Shown: piece after piece, positions 1-10,316 of the stretch | Position numbering within the stretch: position 1 is the first letter of the stretch | How the letters are laid out: the number at the start of each line of letters is the position of its first letter | NCBI RefSeq assembly: GCF_040112705.1 | Contig: NZ_CP157804.1 | Location: forward strand, 2,501 to 66,500 | Direction of reading: 5' to 3' | Length of the DNA stretch: 64,000 bases | Origin: Flagellimonas sp. MMG031 | GTDB taxonomy: Bacteria > Bacteroidota > Bacteroidia > Flavobacteriales > Flavobacteriaceae | The notes under the pieces: generated by a model | Databases searched by the model: none | What the model was told of the DNA's origin: nothing | Seen by the model: only the letters and a program-made list of their open reading frames with translations | Translations under genes and position numbers: made by a program

Positions 1-645
<645 letters not shown>

Positions 646-795
646 CGCATCCCATATAAATATGGGACGCCCTCTCGTAATCCTTAATTGTTCTATTCTA
701 CTTCGTGTTTCTTCTTTTTGACTTCACGCCAACGGTAAAATACCGCCGCGCTCCGTCCCAATATGTCAATGAACCTATGTCCCAAAAGGGACTCG

Positions 796-869
796 TGGAG
801 AATATCGGAGTCGAACCGATGACCTCCTGCGTGCAAGGCAGGCGCTCTAGCCAGCTGAGCTAATCCCCC
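796..869 (-). tRNA. tRNA-Ala (TGC anticodon)
   Basis: 74 nt on the minus strand. The acceptor arm GGGGGAT pairs with ATTCTCC. D-arm AGCTCAGCTGG, anticodon loop CTTGCAC (anticodon TGC) and T-arm with GGTTCGA are all present. The discriminator is A and CCA is not encoded. It lies in the rRNA internal spacer, the standard place for this tRNA. Confidence 0.97.
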
Positions 870-872
870 GTT

Positions 873-905
873 TCAGTCGGCAGTTATCAGTTAACAGTTA
901 ACGGT
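873..905. repeat. Short AACTG-word repeat in the rRNA spacer
   Basis: Read on the minus strand this is a run of AACTG words (TTAACTG, TTAACTG, ATAACTG, then CCGACTG). It lies directly upstream of tRNA-Ala, between it and tRNA-Ile. The same vocabulary, including CTGATAACTG, recurs on the plus strand at 37846-37941, so it looks like a dispersed simple repeat and not a spacer-specific signal. Confidence 0.6.
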
Positions 906-1048
906 TTTGATAACGTGCTCACCATTACGTGATAATCACTCAACTTCTAAAATTTCCTTATTCAATACTCAATGAACTTCTTTAGCAGTCTCAGGCAGAC
1001 TTGCTTCGGCCGTGCTCAGCGCAGGCTTCCCGTCCTTCTTTCGACTTG

Positions 1049-1122
1049 TAGTCTCAGGCAGACTCGAACTGCCGACCTCTACATTATCAGTGTAGCGCTC
1101 TAACCAGCTGAGCTATGAGACT
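1049..1122 (-). tRNA. tRNA-Ile (GAT anticodon)
   Basis: 74 nt on the minus strand. Acceptor AGTCTCA pairs perfectly with TGAGACT, the anticodon loop reads CTGATAA (anticodon GAT), the T-loop is GTTCGAGTC and the discriminator is A. CCA is not encoded. It sits between 16S and tRNA-Ala. A 15-nt duplicate of its 3' acceptor/T-stem sequence occurs at 987-1001. Confidence 0.97.
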
Positions 1123-1223
1123 GTCTTGGCCTATTGCCAGTATTTGTAACATATCATAAACGACAGCGCAGGGATAAAATCCATCTCGTGCGGGACAAGG
1201 TCTTTCCGGACGTCTCTTTCTCT

Positions 1224-2748
<1,525 letters not shown>

Positions 2749-2924
2749 TGTATTTCCTTGAATGTCTGTCCGACACCCGGAAATCCCGAGTCCCCGCATC
2801 AAAATGGTTCTTTCTTAATTCTACGCTGTCGTTACAATATGTATATGAACTTCTTGTCTTTTTTTCTTTCAAAACACCTCTTTCGGTCTTTCAAAAGCGC
2901 ATTGCCTTATCAGCTAAGCGGGTG
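2749..2924 (-). other. rRNA operon leader
   Basis: About 170 nt between the proposed transcription start and the 16S 5' end on the minus strand. There is no credible coding sequence. The leader normally forms the processing stem with sequence on the far side of 16S; I did not work out that pairing in full. Short reading frames here on either strand have no start context or homology I recognise. Confidence 0.6.
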
Positions 2925-2957
2925 CAAATATACGCACCTTATTTCCTTACCACAAAA
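2925..2957 (-). promoter_or_regulatory. Promoter of the rRNA operon (Bacteroidota type)
   Basis: On the minus strand TTTTG (2953-2957) is followed after exactly 20 nt by TATATTTG (2925-2932). This is an excellent match to the Bacteroidota sigma-A consensus (TTTG, 19-21 nt, TAnnTTTG). It lies about 175 nt upstream of the 16S 5' end, the expected position. The identification is from motif and spacing only. Confidence 0.8.
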
Positions 2958-3044
2958 TGTTTTTCGATATTTTTTTTGAAAAAAATTAGATTAATTTCTA
3001 AGTGCTTGTTTTCCAGTAATTCCTTTTTACGATCTTCCAAAAAA

Positions 3045-5093
3045 TTATGAAAAGAAATTCCAGACTAACCCAAATCTGATCACAAAATCACGATAGGGAT
3101 AATTGGGCGCCGAGTAGTAATTGGGCTCTGAAAAAATGGAATTCAAGTGTTCGGCCTTTAAATAAATCCTTGTTTGTCTCACTTTGGCATTTATAAAAAG
3201 ATCTAACAATGGATATCCGCCAAACTCTTCATTGTTCTGAATATAGAATTCGCCCAACAGCGGATTGTAGGCATTCATATTATATGCGGTAAAATACTTA
3301 AAGGTTACTCCTGTTTGGATAAACATTGCCTTTTTAAAGACATCGCTGGAAAAATACAGACTGTTCCTTGTCACAATTTCTGGAAGATTGAGCACTTGGG
3401 CGCTTTGGTCCACGCTCTGATACATCACCGTATTCATTAAGGCCCATTTTCTCCACTTTACTTCCTTTTGATACTTTACCTTTAAATGGTTTACCGTTCC
3501 CGATTCCTGAAAAGGTCTTACGAAGGCCGTTTCTTGCCCCAACCCTATTTGCTCTTCATTGGCCGTTGATGCGAAGTAAGTGTAATTGTCCAATGTACTG
3601 TATTCTGCTGTTAAATCACCTAGCATTTTGGATTCCAAACCAAATTTGATGCTCTTTGTCCGTACATTCTCAAAAGTATCCGTGTTTTGCCAGTTGAAGT
3701 TGCGGTAGTCACTCTGATATAGCAAATAATTAAAATCGGGCATGCGCGACGATAGGTGTATGGAACCGGTTACCGAATGATTCTCGCTCAATCGATATCT
3801 GGCAAAGGCGTCCAAATTGTTTCCCGTAAGCTCGCCCGATACCGTATAATTAACATCCCCCTCCAGATACAAAGGTCCAATGGTATTACTGTAACTTCCT
3901 CCTACAGAAATCTCTTCTCCCTGCAATTTATTTTGAATGGTCTCTTCCTCCGTGATCAGAATACTGTTGAAGAAGTAATTATAGTTGAACAATCCAATAT
4001 TGCCCGACAGTTTTCCCAACGTCCTATTTGAAAATTCCACGGTACCTTTATTGAACATGGTCTTCAGCCTTGCCCTGTCCCTGATGGGAACCAAAAATGG
4101 GTCTTGACCCAATGCATCATTTTGTTGGGTTTGCTCAAAATCATAAAGTTTGGTCTCGTAACTAAATTCATGACCCATGGCCAAGGTTGTTGGATTGGTA
4201 TCAACAGAATCTCTTTTTGCGTTGACCAATTTGAACCGTTGGTCCAAGAAATATCGCTTACCCAATATTTTGTTGTTCGCATTTTCATAAAGCGGGTCGA
4301 TCTTGGCCCGATCTTGAAAATCAGGTTGGTCATCCTCAAATTGGCTTCGATCTCGCAGACCACCACTTTCTTCCGTTCGCATATCCTGCGCGGCAATGTG
4401 TCCCCTGAGACTATATCGGCTATTTTGGGAAAGATAATTGAAGGTGACCCTGAATTTTCCGTCCTCTGCTTCTTCGTACCTATATTTTCCCAAGGACCTA
4501 AAACCATTGTAGGCCACTGATGCATTGAACCGTTCGGAAATATTGAAAGTGAGCAACGCATCCAAATACTGCCCTTGCTCCATGGTCGTCTTGAACATGA
4601 GCTCCGTCATGGGCGTAGGGACATTATAATAGTTGATGTCCTCTTTTTCAAAATAACCAGGGTGCTTGGCCGTTGCGCCAATTCTTGGGTAATAAGGTGT
4701 CGATACAAAGCTTTTGCCCAACTCATTATAAGGTTGCCCCATATTGGCAAAGGGCATTAACTCAAAATCATCTTCCCTTAAATAATTGTAGATATAATCC
4801 TTTCTGATAGTCAAAGTGGTATCGACATAAGTCGTGTCCCTTTGATAGGAGATGATCTTGTAATCGTTTATGGTGACGGAATCCTTCTGTTTTGATTCCA
4901 TTTTGGTTCTACGTTCTTCCTTTGCCCTGCGCCTATCAGCATCCATTGGAGCAGCTTCAGTTTTTGGAAGTGTGAGGGAATCTTTGATTTGAAGCCTTGT
5001 AGAGTCCCCCTCTTTTTGCGGAGGAATCGAATCTTGCTGTGCCAAGACCGATTGGCCAATCAATAAAAGTAGGGTCAATGCTAAAAATCTCAT
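3045..5093 (-). CDS. Putative porin (Porin_10-like outer-membrane barrel)
   Basis: 682 residues from the ATG at 5091-5093. The frame stays open upstream, but those codons run through the terminator at 5159-5195 of the preceding gene, and the 5093 ATG is followed at once by a signal peptide (MRFLALTLLLLIGQSVLA). After a charged spacer rich in K, R and E, the rest alternates polar and aromatic residues as in a long beta barrel. The last residues (GLVWNFFS) end in an aromatic-rich strand near the C terminus. The pattern matches the Bacteroidota putative-porin family; the substrate is unknown. It is the last gene before the rRNA operon and probably has its own promoter. Confidence 0.75.
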   Translation of the reverse strand: MRFLALTLLLLIGQSVLAQQDSIPPQKEGDSTRLQIKDSLTLPKTEAAPMDADRRRAKEERRTKMESKQKDSVTINDYKIISYQRDTTYVDTTLTIRKDYIYNYLREDDFELMPFANMGQPYNELGKSFVSTPYYPRIGATAKHPGYFEKEDINYYNVPTPMTELMFKTTMEQGQYLDALLTFNISERFNASVAYNGFRSLGKYRYEEAEDGKFRVTFNYLSQNSRYSLRGHIAAQDMRTEESGGLRDRSQFEDDQPDFQDRAKIDPLYENANNKILGKRYFLDQRFKLVNAKRDSVDTNPTTLAMGHEFSYETKLYDFEQTQQNDALGQDPFLVPIRDRARLKTMFNKGTVEFSNRTLGKLSGNIGLFNYNYFFNSILITEEETIQNKLQGEEISVGGSYSNTIGPLYLEGDVNYTVSGELTGNNLDAFARYRLSENHSVTGSIHLSSRMPDFNYLLYQSDYRNFNWQNTDTFENVRTKSIKFGLESKMLGDLTAEYSTLDNYTYFASTANEEQIGLGQETAFVRPFQESGTVNHLKVKYQKEVKWRKWALMNTVMYQSVDQSAQVLNLPEIVTRNSLYFSSDVFKKAMFIQTGVTFKYFTAYNMNAYNPLLGEFYIQNNEEFGGYPLLDLFINAKVRQTRIYLKAEHLNSIFSEPNYYSAPNYPYRDFVIRFGLVWNFFS

Positions 5094-5158
5094 TCCTTGA
5101 TATTGGTTGGGCAAAGGTAAAAGTTTTGTTTCTAAAGAAATGTGAAAAGTTGAGACAT

Positions 5159-5195
5159 AAAAAAACCCCCGCTGCTGGCGGGGGTCCTTTATTTT
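5159..5195 (-). terminator. Rho-independent terminator after the SusD-like gene
   Basis: Read on the minus strand, ACCCCCGC and GCGGGGGT arms around a short loop are followed by a run of seven T. It lies just after the stop of the SusD-like gene (5209) and before the true start of the porin gene, which supports the shorter porin start. Confidence 0.9.
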
Positions 5196-5208
5196 TAATG
5201 CGCTATTC

Positions 5209-6627
5209 CTATTCAAAAGGAACTACGGCATCCGATGTTTTGTTGTTCACCAAAATCTGGTTCAAATCGATTACGGTACTCGCAGTAGTTGAACCTGGCT
5301 CGTAGTTGATGGCATCAAGGTCACCTACTACAGCAGCAATGAAAGAAGGGATTACCGGAGTTGTACCCAAGTCACCTTCATTGATGTTCTCGTTCAACAG
5401 AATCTCGTTCTCGTCAATAACCAATTTAACACCCATGTCCACAAATCGTAGACCTTCGGCAATGAACACCTCTTGTCTAGTGCGGTACAATAATGCCAAT
5501 CCAGCATCGTCATCCTGCATGGCAGCAACGTCGGCAGCGGTCAAGGAAGTTCCAGAAACTGAAGGAACATCCACGTTTCCATCCTGACGGGACAATACAA
5601 GTCCAGCTCTACCATTTACGATAATATCATCGCTATCTGGCCTTGAACCTTCATCAACCTGGGAACGTTGCTCGATGGAATCATCGATGTTTCTAACTTC
5701 CCTTGTGTCGATCAAATCCAATAGATTGTTCAAGTTGGTTCTGGCCGCAGTGATGTTATTGTCTGCCAATGCAGCTTCAGCCAAAATCAAATAAGCCTCT
5801 TCCGCTTTTAGGTAATGCACGGGAGCATCTTGCGAAGTACTCAAGAAAGAATACTTTGGATCCAAGAAGTCCAAGGTGGGCAATGGCTGTAAATCATCGA
5901 AGGTTGCTCTTTGGTAAAGGGCGTTTTCGAAAATGTTTACAGGACCGTTCGCCTGATCGAACAATACAAATCGGTCAAAATCACCACTCAAGCCAAGTGC
6001 GGCGGTGGCAGCAGCTACTGCTTCGTTCTTGTTGCCCAAATAGTAGTTTGCCCTTGCCTTGGCCAGATGATATTCTGGTTGAGGGTTGAGCGCGATGGCA
6101 GCGTCAAAAGAAGCAATTGCATTTTGATAATGCTCATTTGCGGTAATTGGAACACCTGTAGGTTCTGCTGGCAATGCGGAAAAATACATTGCCGACATCA
6201 AATAGGACATTCCCTCGAAAAAGTTAAACTCTGCCTCGGTAGCGGTGTCATAGTTAGGGTCACCAGGACCTACTTGGGCAAGACCAAATACAGCCAGTTC
6301 TCGCAAACGCTGAATCTGACGCTGGGTATCCCTCATGTCAGGATCCGTAATCTGGATTTCCAGACCGTCCATAAACTGGTTGAAGAACGTCTGTGTGTTT
6401 ACATAGTTGTCCGAACCTAGTTCCGAAAGGACCAAGGTTTCGTTGAACGCGATTGCCAACTGTCTTTCAAGTCCTGAAAGCCAGATGGAGGCCGAGTTGG
6501 GCTGCCCCACTACGGAAGACTCCGATAGGTTGGGGTTTTCAACCTCTTTAAAGTCCACTACATCGCCAAAGTCGCCTGTACAGCTAATGGCCAGTATGGA
6601 TAGAGAAAATATGATCAGTTTTTTCAT
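5209..6627 (-). CDS. SusD/RagB-like outer-membrane nutrient-binding lipoprotein
   Basis: 472 residues. The N terminus MKKLIIFSLSILAISC is a lipoprotein signal with the lipid-bearing cysteine at 16. The body has the helical, TPR-like organisation of SusD proteins, with a clear TPR-type stretch (EYHLAKARANYYLGNKNEA) near residue 190. SusD proteins cap the extracellular face of their SusC transporter and bind substrate. The partner SusC-like gene lies 15 nt upstream (6643-9456), so they are almost certainly one operon, closed by a strong terminator. No glycosidase or peptidase is adjacent, so the nutrient cannot be inferred. Confidence 0.92.
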   Translation of the reverse strand: MKKLIIFSLSILAISCTGDFGDVVDFKEVENPNLSESSVVGQPNSASIWLSGLERQLAIAFNETLVLSELGSDNYVNTQTFFNQFMDGLEIQITDPDMRDTQRQIQRLRELAVFGLAQVGPGDPNYDTATEAEFNFFEGMSYLMSAMYFSALPAEPTGVPITANEHYQNAIASFDAAIALNPQPEYHLAKARANYYLGNKNEAVAAATAALGLSGDFDRFVLFDQANGPVNIFENALYQRATFDDLQPLPTLDFLDPKYSFLSTSQDAPVHYLKAEEAYLILAEAALADNNITAARTNLNNLLDLIDTREVRNIDDSIEQRSQVDEGSRPDSDDIIVNGRAGLVLSRQDGNVDVPSVSGTSLTAADVAAMQDDDAGLALLYRTRQEVFIAEGLRFVDMGVKLVIDENEILLNENINEGDLGTTPVIPSFIAAVVGDLDAINYEPGSTTASTVIDLNQILVNNKTSDAVVPFE

Positions 6628-6642
6628 CGTTATCTTTTTTTA

Positions 6643-9456
6643 TTAAAATTGAAACCTTAGCGAGGCTACATAAGTTCTTGGTGCGGACTCCGTACCGTAG
6701 GCAAAACCACCACTGGCAAAACCGTTCTGTGCTGTAATACCGGAACCTGTGGTCTCAGGGTCAAAGTTACCTGCCGTCCAGTTGAACGGATTGGTCACGG
6801 TTACGCCCAAACGAATGTTGCTGAACAATGGCTTGGCGATATCACCGAAGTTGTACGAAGCACCGATGTTTCTTACTTTCAAGAAGTCGTTGTCGAACAC
6901 AAAGAAGTTCACGTAGTTGAAAGGAGATGTTGTTCCGATCAAATCCTCTGGGATTCCAGTGTTGTCAGTTCCTCTTAAGTGTCTCAACAAGAAGCTCAAA
7001 TCGGTGATCTGACCTCCAAATTGATAATCGGCTGTCGCGAAGAAGTTGAAATCTCCCCAAGTGTAGTTAAGTCCCATGGAACCAAAGTTCGGGGCGAAAG
7101 TATCTCCTAGAGGCGTATTTGGCTCAAAGGAGTAGGTACCATCTTCCTGAAGGATTGCTGCAGTACCCCTTAGGTAACCCAAGCTCTGTCCTTCTTCCAC
7201 TACTGATCCCAATACGGTGAAACCACCCACAACGAATGCCGGTGCACCTCCTGAATCGGTCACCAAGTTTTCGTTGGTGTTATAAGATAGGTTAACACTC
7301 AAAGTGTGCTTGTCCGTTTGGATCGGAGTCGCTCTCAACTCAAATTCGTAACCTTTGTTCTCTACCTCACCAATGTTCTGGATTTGGTTCAACTGACCTG
7401 TTGAAGGCGCTGACTGAGGTGTAAACAATGCATCTTCAGTGATACCCACATATCGAGTACCGCTCAAGAACAACCTGTTGCTGAAGAAACCAAGTTCCAC
7501 ACCAAATTCCGTGGTCTTTACACGCTCGGATACCAACTCATCATTACCAGGGTTGGCAAAGGTAAAGGAAGGTCCTCCCAAGAATGGGTTCTGGGCAAAG
7601 GTCCTGTCCTGCAAAAACGGCTGTGCAAAGTTGGTAGCCTCACCGTAGTTGGCACGCAACTTCACAGTAGAAAGTATATTGCTGATACCTGCATCCCTGT
7701 AAAAATCGTGGTCGCTCAAGTTATAGGTAAGACCGATTTTAGGAAGGAAAAGTGGATCGGTATTGGAACCGGAAGCCGTGTTCCTATCCAATCTACCACC
7801 CAATTCCAAGAAGGCCACATCGTAGATACCGATGTTCTCCAAGAAGTACAGACCGTAGTTCGCGTTTTCAAGAACGAAATCCGAGAACGCTTGCTCTGAG
7901 AAGTTGTTCAAGGAACGGGTCCCATCAACACCTCCAGAACCGTCAAGCCTGTTCTGTCTGTCAGAAGTTCTAAAGAACTGCCCTCCTAGTATACTTACAA
8001 AAGAGAAGTTTTCCAAATCGGCTGTGTGCGTAATGTTTACGTCAGTTGTCAAGGTGAATGCAGAACGTAACACCCTGCTCAAACTACCTTGATCGGTAGT
8101 ACCAGGAGCAATAGCACCAAGCTCTACCAAAAGGGCATTGCTTTGCAATTCTTCCTGAACTGTATTCCTGTTATCGATACCGATGGTGGCGTTCACCTGT
8201 AGGTTATCGTTGATGTCGTAAATGAACTTATTGGAAGCGGTGATACGGTTGGTGGTGCTGGTAATGTCTACCAACTCACCAATTCTTCTGTACCTGGCCA
8301 CTTCATCTTGCCATTCTGCATCCGTGAACTCATCGGTTGCTCCCCTAGCGGAACCTTCGATGTTGGAGAAACGCGAAAAGCTTGTGTTTGCGTTGTAATC
8401 CAAGTTGGATTCGAAATTCACAAAAGAGAAAGACCCTTGGTACTGTAATCTGTCGGTTACCTTTGCGGTCAATCCGAAAGTAAAGGACCTTCTTGTTTGC
8501 TCGTTGATGTCATTGAAGCTATCATCGGTATACAAGTTACCGGCGAAGTTATAGGAGAATTTCTCAGAACCTCCGTTCAATCCAACTTTCATCTCTTGGG
8601 AAAGTCCGGGCTCAAAAATAGCCTCGGCAGTTCTGTCGTATCTCAAGAAATCCTTAGTGGCTTTAATCACCCCAAGATTGGTTTCGAAATAGGCTGAACT
8701 TTTTCCATCCTTACCTTTTTTGGTAATGATTTGGATAACACCGTTCGCAGCATCCGCACCGTACAATGTAGTTGCGGCACCACCTTTAATGTATTCGATT
8801 TTTTCGATGGACTCCACTGGAATATCCGCAAGGGCCGAAACGTTCGCACCACCTGTTCCAATACCCAATTGTGGATTGGAGTTCAAGTTATCCACACGGA
8901 TACCATCAATAATGATTACCGGAGTGGCAGATGAAGCAGCAGAAATTGGACCCCTTGTCCTGATCAAAGCTGCAGTACCGGGCTGACCGGAACTCAAGCG
9001 AATCTGTGCACTTGGAGTGGTCGACTGCAATAACTGGTCAATCTGGTTGGCAGGCAATTTGTCGATTTCCTCGGCATCCAAAACGTCAACCGTTGTGGAC
9101 AACTTTCTTCTGGCGATACCAGAACCCTGACCGGTTACAATAACCTCTTCCAACGCCTGGGCGTCGGCTTCCATTTGTACATCGATGGTGGATGAAGCTC
9201 CTACAGTCCTATCAACGGTCTTTTGACCAATGTAGCTGAAGCGCAATACTTGCCCCTCACTGACCGAGATAGAATAATTACCATCAAAATCTGTTTGTGT
9301 TCCGTTGGTCGTTCCAACAACCAAAATGGAAACACCAGGTAAAGGCAGACCTGTGTCGTCCGTCACGTTACCTGAAACTGTTTTCTCTTGTCCGAAAGAG
9401 AAAGACATACATAACACCAAAAAAGGTGTCAGCATCCATGCTAACTTAGCTTTCAT
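6643..9456 (-). CDS. SusC/RagA-family TonB-linked outer-membrane transporter
   Basis: 937 residues. After a signal peptide (about 1-22, ending FSFGQ) comes a carboxypeptidase-regulatory-like beta-sandwich (about 24-95, with GLPLPGVSILVVGTTNGT). A TonB box/plug region (about 100-225, with EEVIVTGQGSG and VIIIDGIRVDN) and a large beta barrel ending in RFQF follow. With the SusD-like lipoprotein encoded directly downstream it forms a TonB-driven importer of oligomeric nutrients. The protein is shorter than many polysaccharide SusC proteins. There is no neighbouring anti-sigma or hybrid two-component regulator. Confidence 0.95.
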   Translation of the reverse strand: MKAKLAWMLTPFLVLCMSFSFGQEKTVSGNVTDDTGLPLPGVSILVVGTTNGTQTDFDGNYSISVSEGQVLRFSYIGQKTVDRTVGASSTIDVQMEADAQALEEVIVTGQGSGIARRKLSTTVDVLDAEEIDKLPANQIDQLLQSTTPSAQIRLSSGQPGTAALIRTRGPISAASSATPVIIIDGIRVDNLNSNPQLGIGTGGANVSALADIPVESIEKIEYIKGGAATTLYGADAANGVIQIITKKGKDGKSSAYFETNLGVIKATKDFLRYDRTAEAIFEPGLSQEMKVGLNGGSEKFSYNFAGNLYTDDSFNDINEQTRRSFTFGLTAKVTDRLQYQGSFSFVNFESNLDYNANTSFSRFSNIEGSARGATDEFTDAEWQDEVARYRRIGELVDITSTTNRITASNKFIYDINDNLQVNATIGIDNRNTVQEELQSNALLVELGAIAPGTTDQGSLSRVLRSAFTLTTDVNITHTADLENFSFVSILGGQFFRTSDRQNRLDGSGGVDGTRSLNNFSEQAFSDFVLENANYGLYFLENIGIYDVAFLELGGRLDRNTASGSNTDPLFLPKIGLTYNLSDHDFYRDAGISNILSTVKLRANYGEATNFAQPFLQDRTFAQNPFLGGPSFTFANPGNDELVSERVKTTEFGVELGFFSNRLFLSGTRYVGITEDALFTPQSAPSTGQLNQIQNIGEVENKGYEFELRATPIQTDKHTLSVNLSYNTNENLVTDSGGAPAFVVGGFTVLGSVVEEGQSLGYLRGTAAILQEDGTYSFEPNTPLGDTFAPNFGSMGLNYTWGDFNFFATADYQFGGQITDLSFLLRHLRGTDNTGIPEDLIGTTSPFNYVNFFVFDNDFLKVRNIGASYNFGDIAKPLFSNIRLGVTVTNPFNWTAGNFDPETTGSGITAQNGFASGGFAYGTESAPRTYVASLRFQF

Positions 9457-9690
9457 TTATTTCATTTTTTGAATTAGTCCAGCCCAAAAGTCAATATAAA
9501 AAGTTAATATTCAAAAAAATTAACACCACCAACAATCGTATATTAGCGCAGTATCCATCAGGGTTTTTCATAATTTTAACAGAATATTCGCAAGCTAAAG
9601 CCTTATAAATAGGATATGTAGGAATTTTTTTAACTTTTCATTAATAATTATGTTTTTTCCAACCAACACACTGTTAAATTTTTAAGAAAT

Positions 9691-10287
9691 ATGTTAAAAT
9701 CGTGTTACCGAACCTTTTTTGAAGCAGGAACCGATGAAGCTGGCAGGGGATGCCTAGCTGGTCCAGTGACCGCTGCGGCCATTATTTTGCCCGAAAAATT
9801 CAACCACAACACCTTAAATGATTCCAAACAGCTTTCAGAGGCCAAACGGACCCTTTTGAAACCAATTTTGGAAGAAGAAGCAGTCTGTTTTTCTGTAAGT
9901 CATGTTTTTCAAGAGGAAATTGATGAAATCAATATTCTAAATGCTTCTTTTTTGGCCATGCACCGAGCCATTGCTCAGCTAAGCCCCCAACCTGAATTCT
10001 TGATCGTGGACGGCAATCGTTTTAAGCCCTATCCTAAAATCGAACACCAATGCATTATAAAAGGAGACAGCAAGTATATGAGCATTGCGGCCGCATCCGT
10101 TTTGGCCAAAACCTACCGTGATGAATACATGGCACGTATCCATGAAGAGTTCCCAATGTACAATTGGAAAAAAAACAAAGGCTATCCCACCAAAGAGCAT
10201 AGGGAGGCCATTAGAACATACGGCCTTACCAAGTATCACAGAAAAAGCTTTAGGCAACTCCCCGAACAGTTGTCACTGGATATTTAA
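9691..10287 (+). CDS. rnhB: Ribonuclease HII
   Basis: 198 residues, the usual length. It cleaves the RNA strand of RNA-DNA hybrids and starts removal of misincorporated ribonucleotides. The N-terminal motif [14 protein letters not shown] carries the catalytic pair D15/E16. D107 (in IVDGNR) and D126 (in KGDSKY) complete the acidic site, and [10 protein letters not shown] (131-140) is family-typical. The start is the ATG at 9691, which puts the DEAGRG motif at the usual distance from the N terminus. It is divergent from the SusC gene; the 234-nt gap between them has no other gene. Confidence 0.97.
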   Translation: MLKSCYRTFFEAGTDEAGRGCLAGPVTAAAIILPEKFNHNTLNDSKQLSEAKRTLLKPILEEEAVCFSVSHVFQEEIDEINILNASFLAMHRAIAQLSPQPEFLIVDGNRFKPYPKIEHQCIIKGDSKYMSIAAASVLAKTYRDEYMARIHEEFPMYNWKKNKGYPTKEHREAIRTYGLTKYHRKSFRQLPEQLSLDI

Positions 10288-10316
10288 AAACCCTAACTTT
10301 GTATGAAACTTCAAGA

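Noticed and set aside
987..1001. A partial tRNA gene in the rRNA spacer
   Set aside because: Only 15 nt match the tRNA-Ile end and no arm can form, so it is listed as a duplicate word, not a gene.
4064..4561. 165-codon frame inside the porin gene on the same strand in another frame
   Set aside because: It overlaps fully with a clear coding region and shows no independent signal.
5094..5216. N-terminal extension of the porin by 41 residues
   Set aside because: It crosses the terminator of the SusD-like gene and would place the signal peptide inside the protein.
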